Below are positions 21,571 through 31,138 of a DNA stretch of 64,000 bases, one piece after another (the stretch's first letter is position 1; each line of letters opens with the position of its first letter). A model generated the notes under the pieces. The model saw nothing but the letters and a program-made list of their open reading frames with translations, was not told the DNA's origin and searched no databases. The DNA comes from Haberlea rhodopensis. Taxonomy: Eukaryota; Streptophyta; Magnoliopsida; Lamiales; Gesneriaceae. Both the position numbers and the translations under genes were made by a program. The DNA lies in the NCBI GenBank assembly GCA_907163345.1, contig CAJQUN010000329.1, positions 1-64,000 on the forward strand, in the 5' to 3' direction.

Positions 21571-24021
21571 CTATCTTCTTGAGCTTGGAGGCGGCTTGAA
21601 GTCTGTCTTCTTTTCCCCCTTTTTGTCAGCAGCAATCTCTTGAAGAAATTCAACAACTTGGGCTAGCTGCGCGCTGATAGCGTCAAGACGAACGTCTTGA
21701 GCGCGGAGGGAGTTAGAAACAGATGCTCTGACTTCAGTGGCTAACTCGACCTGCTCTTTGCTCAGACTGTTCTTGTAGGAGGCTTGTTGAGAAAACAGAT
21801 CGTTGATGCCGCGCTGGAGGCTTCCGATACTGGCAGTCATTTTCTCTTTGAAAGAATTAAAGTCCAAAGTTGTGACTCTTTGACTTTGATGAACTTCGAG
21901 AATTCGTTGAGTTAATGACAGACAGTTATCAGAAAAATGCTGGATAGTCCGTGCCAGGGATGGAGGTGCATCAGATAGCTGGCTGGGAGAGTGATCTGAT
22001 GATGACATAGCATGATCAACTTCTTCAGCAATCGGCACGATTGAAGAAATGGCAGCTTGATGACTTTCGGATCGGATCAGAGCGACCAGATCCGAAGAAA
22101 AACTATGAATGAATGCCAAATCTTCATCTGATGGTCCCGGAGGAGAGTGGGGACTGGAAGGTTCCTCATCTTGGAGAGCTGCAACCACTGAAGATACCAC
22201 CAAATCCGGATCGATGAGGTCTGGTACTTCAGTTGGTGCACATGCCTCAGCTGGACTGTTGTGAGCATGGGAGGCTGATGACTTCAATGGGATAGATGTT
22301 GTCGGAGAGTCCAACAGAACATTCATTGATTCATCATCTGTTGCAGACGGAGCATTAGGCAATGGCTGCTCCGCTGTCTGTTCTGGTACGAGTTCTGCAG
22401 GCTGGTCTTCTGTCTGTTTTGCTTCAGCAGAAGGAATAACCTCGATAAAGGGTTCTGCCAGAGTCTTGCTGACAGAAGGATGATCCGGGCTGGTGGCTGG
22501 AGTGGAGATACCTAGCATCTGTCGTTGAAAGCGGACAGCTAGGGATAGAGCATGAATGTCCATCTCAAGTTGAGCAATCACAGCCCCATCATCTCTGGCA
22601 GTAGGAGCAAGCGGATCGAAGTTCTTCTTTTTGGCAGTGAGAAGCAGATTGGTCAGTCTGAATCTGTGTTTTGCCGTAAATAGCTCTCTGCGCTGCACCG
22701 CAAGTCGAACATCATCAGTTTCTGTGCCTCTCAGAACCTCGTCTTCCATCTTCTTCAGTCTGTGCAACTTTCCGTAGAACATATCAATGTGGTGGACAGT
22801 CCGGTACTGGACATATTCATCAAAGACCACAAGGAGTTCAGCTAGCTTCTCATCAACATCCTCCATAGCGATGTCGATGGCAGTCTGTGCAGCAGATTTG
22901 GGTTTAGAAGAGATGGGTTCTGTGAGAATGGCTTTTCCCTTGCCGGTGGAGGAAGGGGACTTAATCCCTGATTGGGTATAGTCACCCAACTCAGTGATAA
23001 CTATCCCTTTGACTACGGGATTGGCAGAGGGAATTCTAGGGGTGACTTTGGGTGCAGGGGTTGAGGCTTGAGAAGGCTGAGTGGGGGGTTGAGGTGCAGG
23101 GGTTGGTTTAGTGGGTGGCAGTATGGGTGGAGGTAGATGTCTGGTTGGTTTGGTAATCTGGGTTCGGGGCTTTTTGGGAAGTGGCTTGGTTGGGGATGAG
23201 TGAGCAGACTGGGTTTCTTCTGAGTCAGTCTGAATGGTCAGCTTCCGCTTGACCCGAGGTTTGCGCACATCAGCTTGTTCCTCGTCCTTCTCAATCTTGA
23301 CTGAGACCAGAGTGGTAGGAGTAGGCGGAACACTCTTGGACTTCAGCAGTGCAAGCCCTTTGGAGTTGAGTACCTTAAAGGGGCGGAGAGCAGATGGCTT
23401 GCTCAGCTCGAGGCCTAAGGACTCCAAGAGCTTGCTGAGAGGAACAGCAAAGCATACGGCGTGCTTGGATGCAATCACCGTTTCCAGCAGTACTCCAAAC
23501 AAAATCATGGACCAGTTTATCTTCTGTCCAGATACAATAGCTGCCATGGCCCTGAACTTCTCGGCGGTTACAGCATCGAAGCTTCCTGCTTTACCCAAAA
23601 GTGGCTTGGCTACCACTTCGCACAGCACCTGGAAATGGAAGAGCATTTCCTTCTTCTTAAATGAGGGTTGCAACCGGTGGCCAGAAATAGAGATCTTCCC
23701 CTGAAGATCTAAGAGAGATGCTGGAGGAGTCTGTCCGAACTCTGTCAGGCCGGAACTGGGGAGGCCAAAGGTCTTGGCCATTGTTGTTGGCGAGATCTCG
23801 AAAGATTTGCCCTTGACAGTGGTAGAGATGGATGACTTCCGGGAGACGGCGTTGGCGAACAGCTCGCGGATTTCTGGTTCATAAACAACTGATCCGCACT
23901 CCAAAAAATTCCGTAAACCAGATGATTCCAGGGCTCTGAAAATGGACACCATCGCAGCATCTTCTCCCCTGTAGATGTCATCAAACTCAACGGAGAGTGA
24001 GTTATGAGTGATGGTAGCCAT
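21571..24021 (-). CDS. Third ORF of Sirevirus G (env-like position)
   Basis: 816 codons from ATG at 24021, intact. The first 220 residues form a globular domain with a Phe-Ala-Asn-Ala and Lys-Gly-Lys-Ser-Phe-Glu-Ile-Ser region that resembles the putative plant transposon protein domain. Residues about 235-345 are rich in Pro, Lys and Thr, with basic clusters (Lys-Pro-Arg-Val-Lys-Arg-Lys) that could be nuclear signals. The last 120 residues look like coiled coil and end in a basic Ser-Arg-Arg tail. I see no signal peptide or membrane segment, so an envelope role is not supported by sequence. It lies between pol and the 3' LTR, where Sireviruses carry an env-like gene. The 410-bp gap before it (24022-24431) could hold signals for its own expression. 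Confidence 0.82.
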   Translation of the reverse strand: MATITHNSLSVEFDDIYRGEDAAMVSIFRALESSGLRNFLECGSVVYEPEIRELFANAVSRKSSISTTVKGKSFEISPTTMAKTFGLPSSGLTEFGQTPPASLLDLQGKISISGHRLQPSFKKKEMLFHFQVLCEVVAKPLLGKAGSFDAVTAEKFRAMAAIVSGQKINWSMILFGVLLETVIASKHAVCFAVPLSKLLESLGLELSKPSALRPFKVLNSKGLALLKSKSVPPTPTTLVSVKIEKDEEQADVRKPRVKRKLTIQTDSEETQSAHSSPTKPLPKKPRTQITKPTRHLPPPILPPTKPTPAPQPPTQPSQASTPAPKVTPRIPSANPVVKGIVITELGDYTQSGIKSPSSTGKGKAILTEPISSKPKSAAQTAIDIAMEDVDEKLAELLVVFDEYVQYRTVHHIDMFYGKLHRLKKMEDEVLRGTETDDVRLAVQRRELFTAKHRFRLTNLLLTAKKKNFDPLAPTARDDGAVIAQLEMDIHALSLAVRFQRQMLGISTPATSPDHPSVSKTLAEPFIEVIPSAEAKQTEDQPAELVPEQTAEQPLPNAPSATDDESMNVLLDSPTTSIPLKSSASHAHNSPAEACAPTEVPDLIDPDLVVSSVVAALQDEEPSSPHSPPGPSDEDLAFIHSFSSDLVALIRSESHQAAISSIVPIAEEVDHAMSSSDHSPSQLSDAPPSLARTIQHFSDNCLSLTQRILEVHQSQRVTTLDFNSFKEKMTASIGSLQRGINDLFSQQASYKNSLSKEQVELATEVRASVSNSLRAQDVRLDAISAQLAQVVEFLQEIAADKKGEKKTDFKPPPSSRR

Positions 24022-24431
24022 ATGAAAGGAGTTTAAGGAAGGTGCGAAGAGTAAGAGAGTAAGAGAGTGAGAGAGTAGAAAGCGGTAAACTGTAAAAAGT
24101 GAAAAAGTTATGAAATGTTTAGCCCGCTAAATAGGAGAGAGAAGACACGTGTCTTTATCTCCAAGACTGAGAAATAAACTATTCAAAATGAACGGTCAGG
24201 ATAAAGAAAGATAAGGCGGTTAAAGTACAACTAGTTAAAAGGTTAATCAGTCCGGGCTGTTTTGTTTTATTTTAAAAACAGATTATTGTCCAATCAGATC
24301 AGAGGATAAAATCAGACTGACAAGGATCGGTCTGAAAGTTCGGACCGGTCTGTGTCTTTCTGACCATTGTATTATCGATCTGTAGTGACAAAAATCTTTA
24401 AGATCGAAAAGAATAAAAACATCTAAACTAA

Positions 24432-27400
24432 TTAAGATAAGTCAATTAACCCAAGAATTTGACGGAAATAATTGAACTTAGCCTCAGGAAGTGGTTTGGT
24501 GAAGATGTCTGCTGCTTGCTGCTCTGTTGAAATGTGTTCGATCCGAATTTCCTTTTTGCCAACATGATCTCGAATAAAATGATGTCGAATATCAATGTGC
24601 TTTGTTCGAGAGTGCAAAACTGGATTATACGTTATAGCGATTGCACTTGTGTTGTCGCAAAATATCGGAGAGTCAACAGCTTGAATGCCGTAGTCTTTGA
24701 GCTGGTGTTGAATCCAGAGCATTTGAGCGCAACAGCTTCCAGCGGCTAGGTATTCTGCCTCAGTTGTGGATGTGGCAATAGATGTCTGCTTCTTACTGAA
24801 CCAAGAGATCAATCTTTCACCTAGAAATTGACATGTTCCACTGGTGCTTTTACGATCGATCTTACACCCAGCGTAGTCTGCATCTGAATATCCGATCAAG
24901 CTGAAGTTTGAATCTTTGGAGTACCAAAGACCAACGTTCTGAGATCCTTTTAAGTATTTCAGAATACGCTTGGCAGCAATGAAATGTGATTGCTTTGGTT
25001 CTGACTGAAATCTGGCGCACATACAGACTGAAAACATTATATCGGGTCGGCTCGCTGTAAGATATAATAGCGATCCGATGAGTCCTCTATACATGGTTAC
25101 TTCAACTGCCGTTCCCCCTTCGTCCTTGTCTAACTTGATTGTTGGACTCATTGGAGTTGATGCAGTTGAGCATGTTTCCATTCCAAATCTCTTGAGGAGC
25201 TCTTTGGTATACTTGGTCTGATTGATGAAAATGCCATTGTTGAGCTGTTTTACTTGAAGACCCAGAAAGAATGACAATTCTCCCATCATGCTCATCTCGA
25301 ACTGTCCCTGCATTAACTTAGAAAACTTCTCGCACAATTTGGGGTTAGTTGACCCAAAGATTATGTCATCAACATAAATCTGAACTAATAGGGTATGTTC
25401 CCCCTTAATGAATTTAAAGAGAGTTTTATCTACTGAACCGATCTGGAAGTCATGGTTCAGCAGAAATTGAGATAGAGTGTCATACCAGGCTCTTGGAGCT
25501 TGTTTCAGACCATACACTGCTTTATTCAGTAGATATACATGATTAGGATACGAATGGTTCTGAAATCCAGGTGGTTGCTCAATGTAGACTTCTTCCTGAA
25601 GCTTTCCATTAAGAAAGGCGCTCTTAACGTCCATCTGATATACTTTGAAGTCTTTAAAGGCAGCATATGCAAGAAAGATTCGGATTGCTTCAAGTCTGGC
25701 GACTGGTGCAAATGATTCATCGAAGTCGATTCCTTCTTCTTGTCTGAATCCCTGTGCCACCAGTCTTGCTTTGTTTCTAACCACAGTTCCATCGGCGTCT
25801 AGCTTATTTCTGAAAACCCATCTGGTTCCAATTACAGGCAGATCGCTTGGTCTGGGAGTTAGACTCCAAACTTGATTTTGTTCGAATTGATTAAGCTCTT
25901 CTTGCATTGCTTTAATCCAGTTGAAGTCAGTCAGAGCTTCATCGATCTTCTTGGGTTCCAGAGTTGAGATGAAAGCAGCATGAGTGAACTCATCCATCAT
26001 CTGTCCTCTGGTTCTAATTGGTGCAGACGGACTACCAATCACTAGATTAGGTGGATGCTTCTTAGTCCATCGATAGCTTGACTCTGGATTGTCTGGTTCG
26101 GTCGGATGAATAGTAGCAGCATGATCTGCATCTACTTTAATATTTGAGTCAGGAGCATCTGGATCAGCTCGATCTGAAGAAGCTTCAATGGCCTGATCCG
26201 GTCTGTCTGGCACTTCTGGTTCTGGTGGATTGTCTCTTGACCTGTTAGCTACAATCTCATCATCACTGTTAGCTTCGAGATGGATATTTTCCATCTGATT
26301 TTGAATTGAATCCTTGTTGCCCTCAACACATAATGATTCATCAAAAACTATATGAACAGATTCTTCTACAGTTAAAGTTCGATTATTAAACACTCGATAA
26401 GCTTTGCTAATTGATGAATATCCTAAGAATATACCATTATCTGACTTAGCTTCAAATGCTGTAAGATGACTCTTACCATTGTTGTGAACGAAGCATTTAC
26501 AGCCAAATACATGAAAGTGAGAAACAGATGGTCTGTTACCAGTCCATATTTCATATGGAGTGAGATTCAGCTTCTTGTTAATCATAGATCGGTTTTGAGT
26601 GTAGCAAGCAGTATTTACAGCTTCTGCCCAGAACTTTTGAGAGATTCCAGAATCAGCAAGCATTGTTCTTGCTGCTTCCTTGAGCGTTCTGTTTCTTCGT
26701 TCTGCAACTCCATTCTGTTGAGGAGTTCTGGCGGCTGAAAACTCATGCTTGATTCCATGATCTTCTAGAAAGGATTCAAGATTCTGATTTGAAAACTCAG
26801 TGCCTTTGTCACTTCGAATCCTGTCTATGCTGGATGATTTCTCGTTCTGAGTGCGTTTCAGCAGCTTGATCAACTTCGGACCGGTCTGATCTTTACTGCT
26901 CAAAAATATAGTCCATGTAAAGCGTGAGTAATCATCAATAACAACAAGAGTATACCGCATTCCCCCTAAACTTGTTATTGGTATAGGACCAAACAAGTCC
27001 ATATGCAGTAATTCTAAACAGCGGGAGGAGGATTTGGCATTCTTGTTTTTGAAGGATGATCTGATCTGTTTGCCCATTTGGCAAGCTTCGCAGATCTTAT
27101 GCTTGGCAAAGTCGATCTTGGGCAGACCGATAACTAAATCATGTTTACACAGGCTAGCAATGGTCTTAAAGTTGATATGATTCAAGCGCTTATGCCATAA
27201 CCAGTGTTTATTATCATTGTTAGCGATGAAGCAAGTAGGATTATCAGGTTGAGCATGATTCCAGTTAATCTTATATGTGTTTCCATTCCTGATTCCTACG
27301 AGCATGGTTATACCGTCTGATGATTTAACAGTGCAAGTGTGTTTATGAAATTCTACAGCATAACCATTATCACAGAGTTGACTGATACTAATCAGATTAT

Positions 27401-27614
27401 AGCACAGATTTTCAACTAACAGCACATCATTGATAATAATGTTACCATGGACAATCTTACCCTTGCCCACGGTCTTACCCTTTGAGTTATCTCCGAAGAT
27501 GATCTTGGGTCCAGTGCATTCTGTGACTTCAGACAGCAGCTTGATGTTTCCAGTCATGTGACGAGAGCACCCGCTGTCCAAGTACCAATCTGATGCGAGA
27601 TTCTTCTGTACCTG
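24432..27614 (-). CDS. Copia Pol: protease, integrase, RT, RNase H (G)
   Basis: An open frame of about 1060 codons; 27581 is the TTG just before the protease Asp-Ser-Gly-Cys-Ser motif, and the true start is not defined. Order: protease; zinc region (His-Leu-type His/His then Cys-Glu-Ala-Cys); integrase core with Asp, Asp and Glu (Met-Asp-Leu-Phe-Gly-Pro, Arg-Ser-Asp-Lys-Gly-Thr-Glu-Phe, Gln-Gln-Asn-Gly-Val-Ala-Glu); RT (Met-Asp-Val-Lys-Ser-Ala-Phe-Leu-Asn-Gly and Tyr-Val-Asp-Asp); RNase H (Ser-Asp-Ala-Asp-Tyr-Ala-Gly and Ser-Thr-Thr-Glu-Ala-Glu-Tyr). All catalytic residues I looked for are present. Upstream the frame is closed by two consecutive TGA codons (27615-27620). The gag frame differs, so expression would need a frameshift or separate initiation. 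Confidence 0.92.
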   Translation of the reverse strand, partial: QVQKNLASDWYLDSGCSRHMTGNIKLLSEVTECTGPKIIFGDNSKGKTVGKGKIVHGNIIINDVLLVENLCYNLISISQLCDNGYAVEFHKHTCTVKSSDGITMLVGIRNGNTYKINWNHAQPDNPTCFIANNDNKHWLWHKRLNHINFKTIASLCKHDLVIGLPKIDFAKHKICEACQMGKQIRSSFKNKNAKSSSRCLELLHMDLFGPIPITSLGGMRYTLVVIDDYSRFTWTIFLSSKDQTGPKLIKLLKRTQNEKSSSIDRIRSDKGTEFSNQNLESFLEDHGIKHEFSAARTPQQNGVAERRNRTLKEAARTMLADSGISQKFWAEAVNTACYTQNRSMINKKLNLTPYEIWTGNRPSVSHFHVFGCKCFVHNNGKSHLTAFEAKSDNGIFLGYSSISKAYRVFNNRTLTVEESVHIVFDESLCVEGNKDSIQNQMENIHLEANSDDEIVANRSRDNPPEPEVPDRPDQAIEASSDRADPDAPDSNIKVDADHAATIHPTEPDNPESSYRWTKKHPPNLVIGSPSAPIRTRGQMMDEFTHAAFISTLEPKKIDEALTDFNWIKAMQEELNQFEQNQVWSLTPRPSDLPVIGTRWVFRNKLDADGTVVRNKARLVAQGFRQEEGIDFDESFAPVARLEAIRIFLAYAAFKDFKVYQMDVKSAFLNGKLQEEVYIEQPPGFQNHSYPNHVYLLNKAVYGLKQAPRAWYDTLSQFLLNHDFQIGSVDKTLFKFIKGEHTLLVQIYVDDIIFGSTNPKLCEKFSKLMQGQFEMSMMGELSFFLGLQVKQLNNGIFINQTKYTKELLKRFGMETCSTASTPMSPTIKLDKDEGGTAVEVTMYRGLIGSLLYLTASRPDIMFSVCMCARFQSEPKQSHFIAAKRILKYLKGSQNVGLWYSKDSNFSLIGYSDADYAGCKIDRKSTSGTCQFLGERLISWFSKKQTSIATSTTEAEYLAAGSCCAQMLWIQHQLKDYGIQAVDSPIFCDNTSAIAITYNPVLHSRTKHIDIRHHFIRDHVGKKEIRIEHISTEQQAADIFTKPLPEAKFNYFRQILGLIDLS

Positions 27615-27646
27615 TCATCACACATATTTATTGTTGGTACCCAATC

Positions 27647-29599
27647 CTATTTGGGTCCAGAACGGATTAGCCCTTTGGGAACCCACACCTGTATCAGCTT
27701 TAGTGGCTTGTGTGTGTAGGGTGTGCTATGTGCTGGTCTGTCTCGATGTTGTGTGTGATAATGTGTGCGCTGTGAAAACCTTTGATTTTCATAAGGTAGT
27801 CTATATCTTCGTTGAATCGGTTTTGAGTTATAGTAATTGTATTGTCTTCCTTGCCTTAGATTTTGCACTTTTGGATTTGGTCTCACAGACACAAATCTTG
27901 CTGGTGCCTTATCGTTGGCTTGGTTGACATAACCAATCCCTTTTCTCAAATTTTGATTCACGTAAGAGACTCCTGTTTGAATCTTAGGTGCTTCAGTTTC
28001 ATATACTGTGCTGGATTTAACAAATGTCATTTGTTTGACTTGATTCTTTACCAGCAACAGCTCAGACTCATCTTTGGTGCATTCTTTGGTGTCAAAGCCT
28101 ATGCCGGTGAAATCACCGACATTTCTTTGAGCTTCTTGTAATTCTTCCAAGGATGTTCTGGATTTTGTCCATGTTTTGAATATATGTGAGAGCTTAGCAT
28201 TTTGTGTGCTAATTCTCTTATTTTCTTCATGGAGCTGATCATAGGAGATTTTCAGCTTATTCAGCTCGTTCTGGAGATTTTTGCACTCACCCTGCTCAGA
28301 GCAGCTTGGTTTGTTGTGCTCATCCATTTGAGTACTGATTTTGGCTTTATTCTTCTCAAATGATTCAGCTAAGATCCTATAATCATTTGCCATGTCTTGC
28401 AGTGCGGACATGAGCTCTTCTCGTGTAAAATCATTTGATTCAAATTCGAATACCTCATCTGTCTGACTCATTTCTTCATCTGCCATCAGACATTGAACCT
28501 CTTCTTCGCTTTCGCTGGAAGAATATTCAGAGCTGTCTGAATCGGAATCAGTCTGAGCCCATTTGCTGTTTCCTTCCTCAGCAACTAAGACTTTTTGGGA
28601 TTTTCCATGATTCTTGCGGTCTTGGTGGTGCTTCTTCTTTCTATCATCTCGATGCTTCTCTTTCCTTTCTTCTTTCTTCGGTCTGGTGCAGTCTGCAATA
28701 AAGTGTCCGGTCTTACCACAATTGTAGCAAGCCTGATCGTTAACAGTATCATCTTTTCTTGATTTATAATGATGAGAGGGTTTGAAGTTCCTCTTATTTT
28801 TAGACATAAATTTACCGAATTTCTTTATAAATAATGACATAGCATCGTTACTCATCTGTTCAGCAGATCGGTCTGATGTTGAAGCGATCTGGTCTGGGAT
28901 GGCTGCCAGGGCCTTGTTGGGTTGAGAGATGAATGGCTCTGCTTCACCTCTGCTTATTAGTTCAAACTCATAGGCCTTGAGATCTGCAAACAGATCATGA
29001 AGTTCAACCTTGTTAAGGTCTTTTGATTCCCTCATGGCAATGGTCTTTACATCCCATTCCTTTGGCAGAGCTCTCATTACTTTCAGAGCGATCTCTCTGT
29101 TAGAATATTCCTTCCCCAGACCATTCAGTTCATTTATGATGCTGGTGACTCTTTCATCAAACTCATTTAGAGTTTCACCACTTTTCATCTTTATGCTCTC
29201 AAATCTTTGAAGAGCCACAGTTAACTTGTTTTCTTTGGTCTGGTCGTTGCCTTCACATAGCTGTGCTATCTTCTCCCAAATTTCTTTGGCAGTAGAGCAC
29301 ATTTTGATTTTGCTGAACATGTTCTTGTCCAAAGTTTTGAACAAGATGTCTTTGGCCACATTGTCGAGGTTTGCTTTCTTTCTATCCTCATTCGTCCAGA
29401 GGGATCTGTCTTTTTCTACCATTTGTGGTTCTCCACTGGTAGTGGCGACTGCTGTATTTATTTTTAGGATCTTCATTGGTCCATCGGTGATGACGAACCA
29501 CATGTCGTCATCCTGAGCTGCCAGGTGAGCTTGCATTCTGATTCTCCAGTCATCATAATCTTCTTTTGAGAACATGGGGATTTTGTTGAATGATGCCAT
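27647..29599 (-). CDS. Copia Gag (G)
   Basis: 650 residues from the ATG at 29599; the frame is open further up, but only through the primer site. The first 230 residues are the UBN2-type copia Gag domain (Trp-Arg-Ile-Arg-Met-Gln, then Asp-Glu-Arg-Val region). A CCHC knuckle (Cys-Tyr-Asn-Cys-Gly-Lys-Thr-Gly-His...Cys) lies near residue 310, followed by a Lys/His-rich and then a Ser/Asp/Glu-rich tract. The C-terminal 200 residues include a coiled-coil-like stretch. It ends at TAG 27647-27649, just after the Trp-Val-Pro-Lys-Gly-Leu-Ile motif that often precedes the copia protease. Confidence 0.92.
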   Translation of the reverse strand: MASFNKIPMFSKEDYDDWRIRMQAHLAAQDDDMWFVITDGPMKILKINTAVATTSGEPQMVEKDRSLWTNEDRKKANLDNVAKDILFKTLDKNMFSKIKMCSTAKEIWEKIAQLCEGNDQTKENKLTVALQRFESIKMKSGETLNEFDERVTSIINELNGLGKEYSNREIALKVMRALPKEWDVKTIAMRESKDLNKVELHDLFADLKAYEFELISRGEAEPFISQPNKALAAIPDQIASTSDRSAEQMSNDAMSLFIKKFGKFMSKNKRNFKPSHHYKSRKDDTVNDQACYNCGKTGHFIADCTRPKKEERKEKHRDDRKKKHHQDRKNHGKSQKVLVAEEGNSKWAQTDSDSDSSEYSSSESEEEVQCLMADEEMSQTDEVFEFESNDFTREELMSALQDMANDYRILAESFEKNKAKISTQMDEHNKPSCSEQGECKNLQNELNKLKISYDQLHEENKRISTQNAKLSHIFKTWTKSRTSLEELQEAQRNVGDFTGIGFDTKECTKDESELLLVKNQVKQMTFVKSSTVYETEAPKIQTGVSYVNQNLRKGIGYVNQANDKAPARFVSVRPNPKVQNLRQGRQYNYYNSKPIQRRYRLPYENQRFSQRTHYHTQHRDRPAHSTPYTHKPLKLIQVWVPKGLIRSGPK

Positions 29600-29634
29600 C
29601 AGCTTAATATTCTTTGTGCTGATTAAGATGACCT

Positions 29635-29646
29635 GCTCTGATACCA
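29635..29646 (-). other. Primer binding site of G
   Basis: Minus strand TGGTATCAGAGC, complementary to tRNA-iMet, two bases from the LTR end. Confidence 0.9.
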
Positions 29647-29648
29647 CT

Positions 29649-30337
29649 TGTTAGGATCGGTCCGGAGTGTTTAGAGGGGGGGGGGGGGGGGGGGGTGAAT
29701 GAACACTCCTTACAAAATTTATCCCTTGTGATTTCTTTGTGATTAGTGAAAGAAATCTGTTACTTAATCAGCTTAATATTCTTTGTTGCATCCTTTTATA
29801 GTTGAAGGTGGCAACGGCATTGTTTCCCTTAATGTGCAGCTATGACTCTTTTTAAACTCTGAGAAAGCTACAGTCTTCTTCTTCAGGATACTTGCCGTTC
29901 TGGTATATGCTTTCGGCGACTGTCAGGTAAGCTCTTCTTTGTCTTCTTACCTATTATGGCAATCTTCAGTCTTTGGTCCTTTGTAGCATTAATTGCAGCA
30001 TTAAATGCTGCAATAAATATCCGTTGATGATTCGGACTGAGAAGCCATCCTTTATGTATCCTTGACTGCTCTGATCTGATAAAGGTTGAGATCGATCTGA
30101 AGCATCGATCTATTCAGTCTGGAGTCCATCGATCCGGTCTGATATGCAATATTCTTTATCAGTTTGCTCTGATATGTCCGATCGATCTGGTATGCCTAAT
30201 TTCCATCGATCCGGTCTGAAATGCTTTGCCATCTTGCTCTGTTGAGTCCGATCGATCTGGTCAATCTGATTTCTATCGATCCGGTCTGAACTGTTTTGTC
30301 ATCTTTAAAATCTCATCGATAAGGTCCGGAACTAACA
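29649..30337 (-). mobile_element. 5' LTR of G, internally deleted
   Basis: Only 689 bp against 1173 bp in the 3' LTR. The segment equivalent to about 20248-20747 is missing. At the junction (29768-29786) there are 19 bases identical to the element interior at 29599-29617. The run of G is 20 long here versus 16 in the other LTR. Confidence 0.9.
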
Positions 30338-30342
30338 CCAAC

Positions 30343-31133
30343 AATCCCCAAAATCGAACATAAACCCCCCCACACATCAAGAAATTCGAAACAACATCCT
30401 CAAATTCGAACTCAACCCTTAAATTCGAACACAATACTTCCGAATTTAGCAGGGAATAACATGAGAGGGACGAAAAAGAGGTAAAGAACGTTACCCAATC
30501 GAAAATCGGAAGGAAAATCGACCAAAATCGATAAACCCTAGAATTTGGGGATCGGCGCACTTCTGTAAAATTCGACTTCAAATCGCGATGAAACTTCAAA
30601 TTGACGGAGGGGAAATGAGCGCCTGGACGAGACGAAGCCGGTGATAGGTCGCACGCGCCGAACGGCGGCGGGACGGCGGCGGGCGAAGCGTTTGAAGCGG
30701 CGGGGGTGCTGTAGCAGCGGGAAATCGGGAATGGCGGGGAGAGAGAAAGAAAATTGGGCTGAAATGATATTTTCATAAAAATCTCGGGTTCAACTTGTAT
30801 TTATAGCAAAATACCCCGAAAAACTAATAGCCCCACAAATACATCATGATTCCTTAAAAATCATCTGTTTTCAAAAACTCTCTCTCTAACTCCAAAACCC
30901 CCTACCGGTGCTCATACAGCACCCGAGATTCCGAGACACATCAAAAACCCAACTCTTAGGTTTTACACCGTAATGTGAATACAATCTCAACCTCTGGATC
31001 CAACGATCCCAACTACCCAAATAAACGAGCCCAGAAGGCCCAACACCTCGATTAAATTCCAAATCGCCACGTAAAACCACTTTAGGGATTATTAACACTA
31101 CGGGATTAACATCTATAATCCTTGGTCATCACA
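30343..31133 (-). mobile_element. Solo LTR F, right part
   Basis: Continuation of F after element G, ending GGTCATCACA. It contains TTCGAA at 30385, 30405 and 30424. Near its right end it shows high similarity to C2, for example an AATACATCATGATTC stretch near 30837 matching 13920-13935. No gene is here; a minus-strand frame at 30273-30776 has no recognisable product. Confidence 0.85.
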
Positions 31134-31138
31134 CACGG

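Larger units (their letters stand above)
20130..30337 (-). mobile_element. Sirevirus-type Ty1/copia element G, complete
   Basis: A full minus-strand element: 5' LTR 29649-30337, primer site 29635-29646, gag, pol with integrase before RT (the copia order), a third ORF, polypurine tract and 3' LTR 20130-21302. It is flanked by CCAAC duplications and inserted in the TTCGAA array of F. A large third ORF between pol and the 3' LTR plus long LTRs with repeated palindromes are Sirevirus traits. The shared parts of the two LTRs are almost identical (I see one substitution, near 21214 versus 30251), so this is the youngest insertion that can be dated here. Confidence 0.93.

Noticed and set aside
23234..23704. 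156-codon plus-strand ORF
   Set aside because: Shadow of the third ORF of G on the opposite strand, as are the plus-strand frames within gag and pol of G.
30273..30776. 167-codon minus-strand ORF spanning the G/F border
   Set aside because: Crosses the insertion boundary of G into F, so it cannot be an old gene; no recognisable domain.
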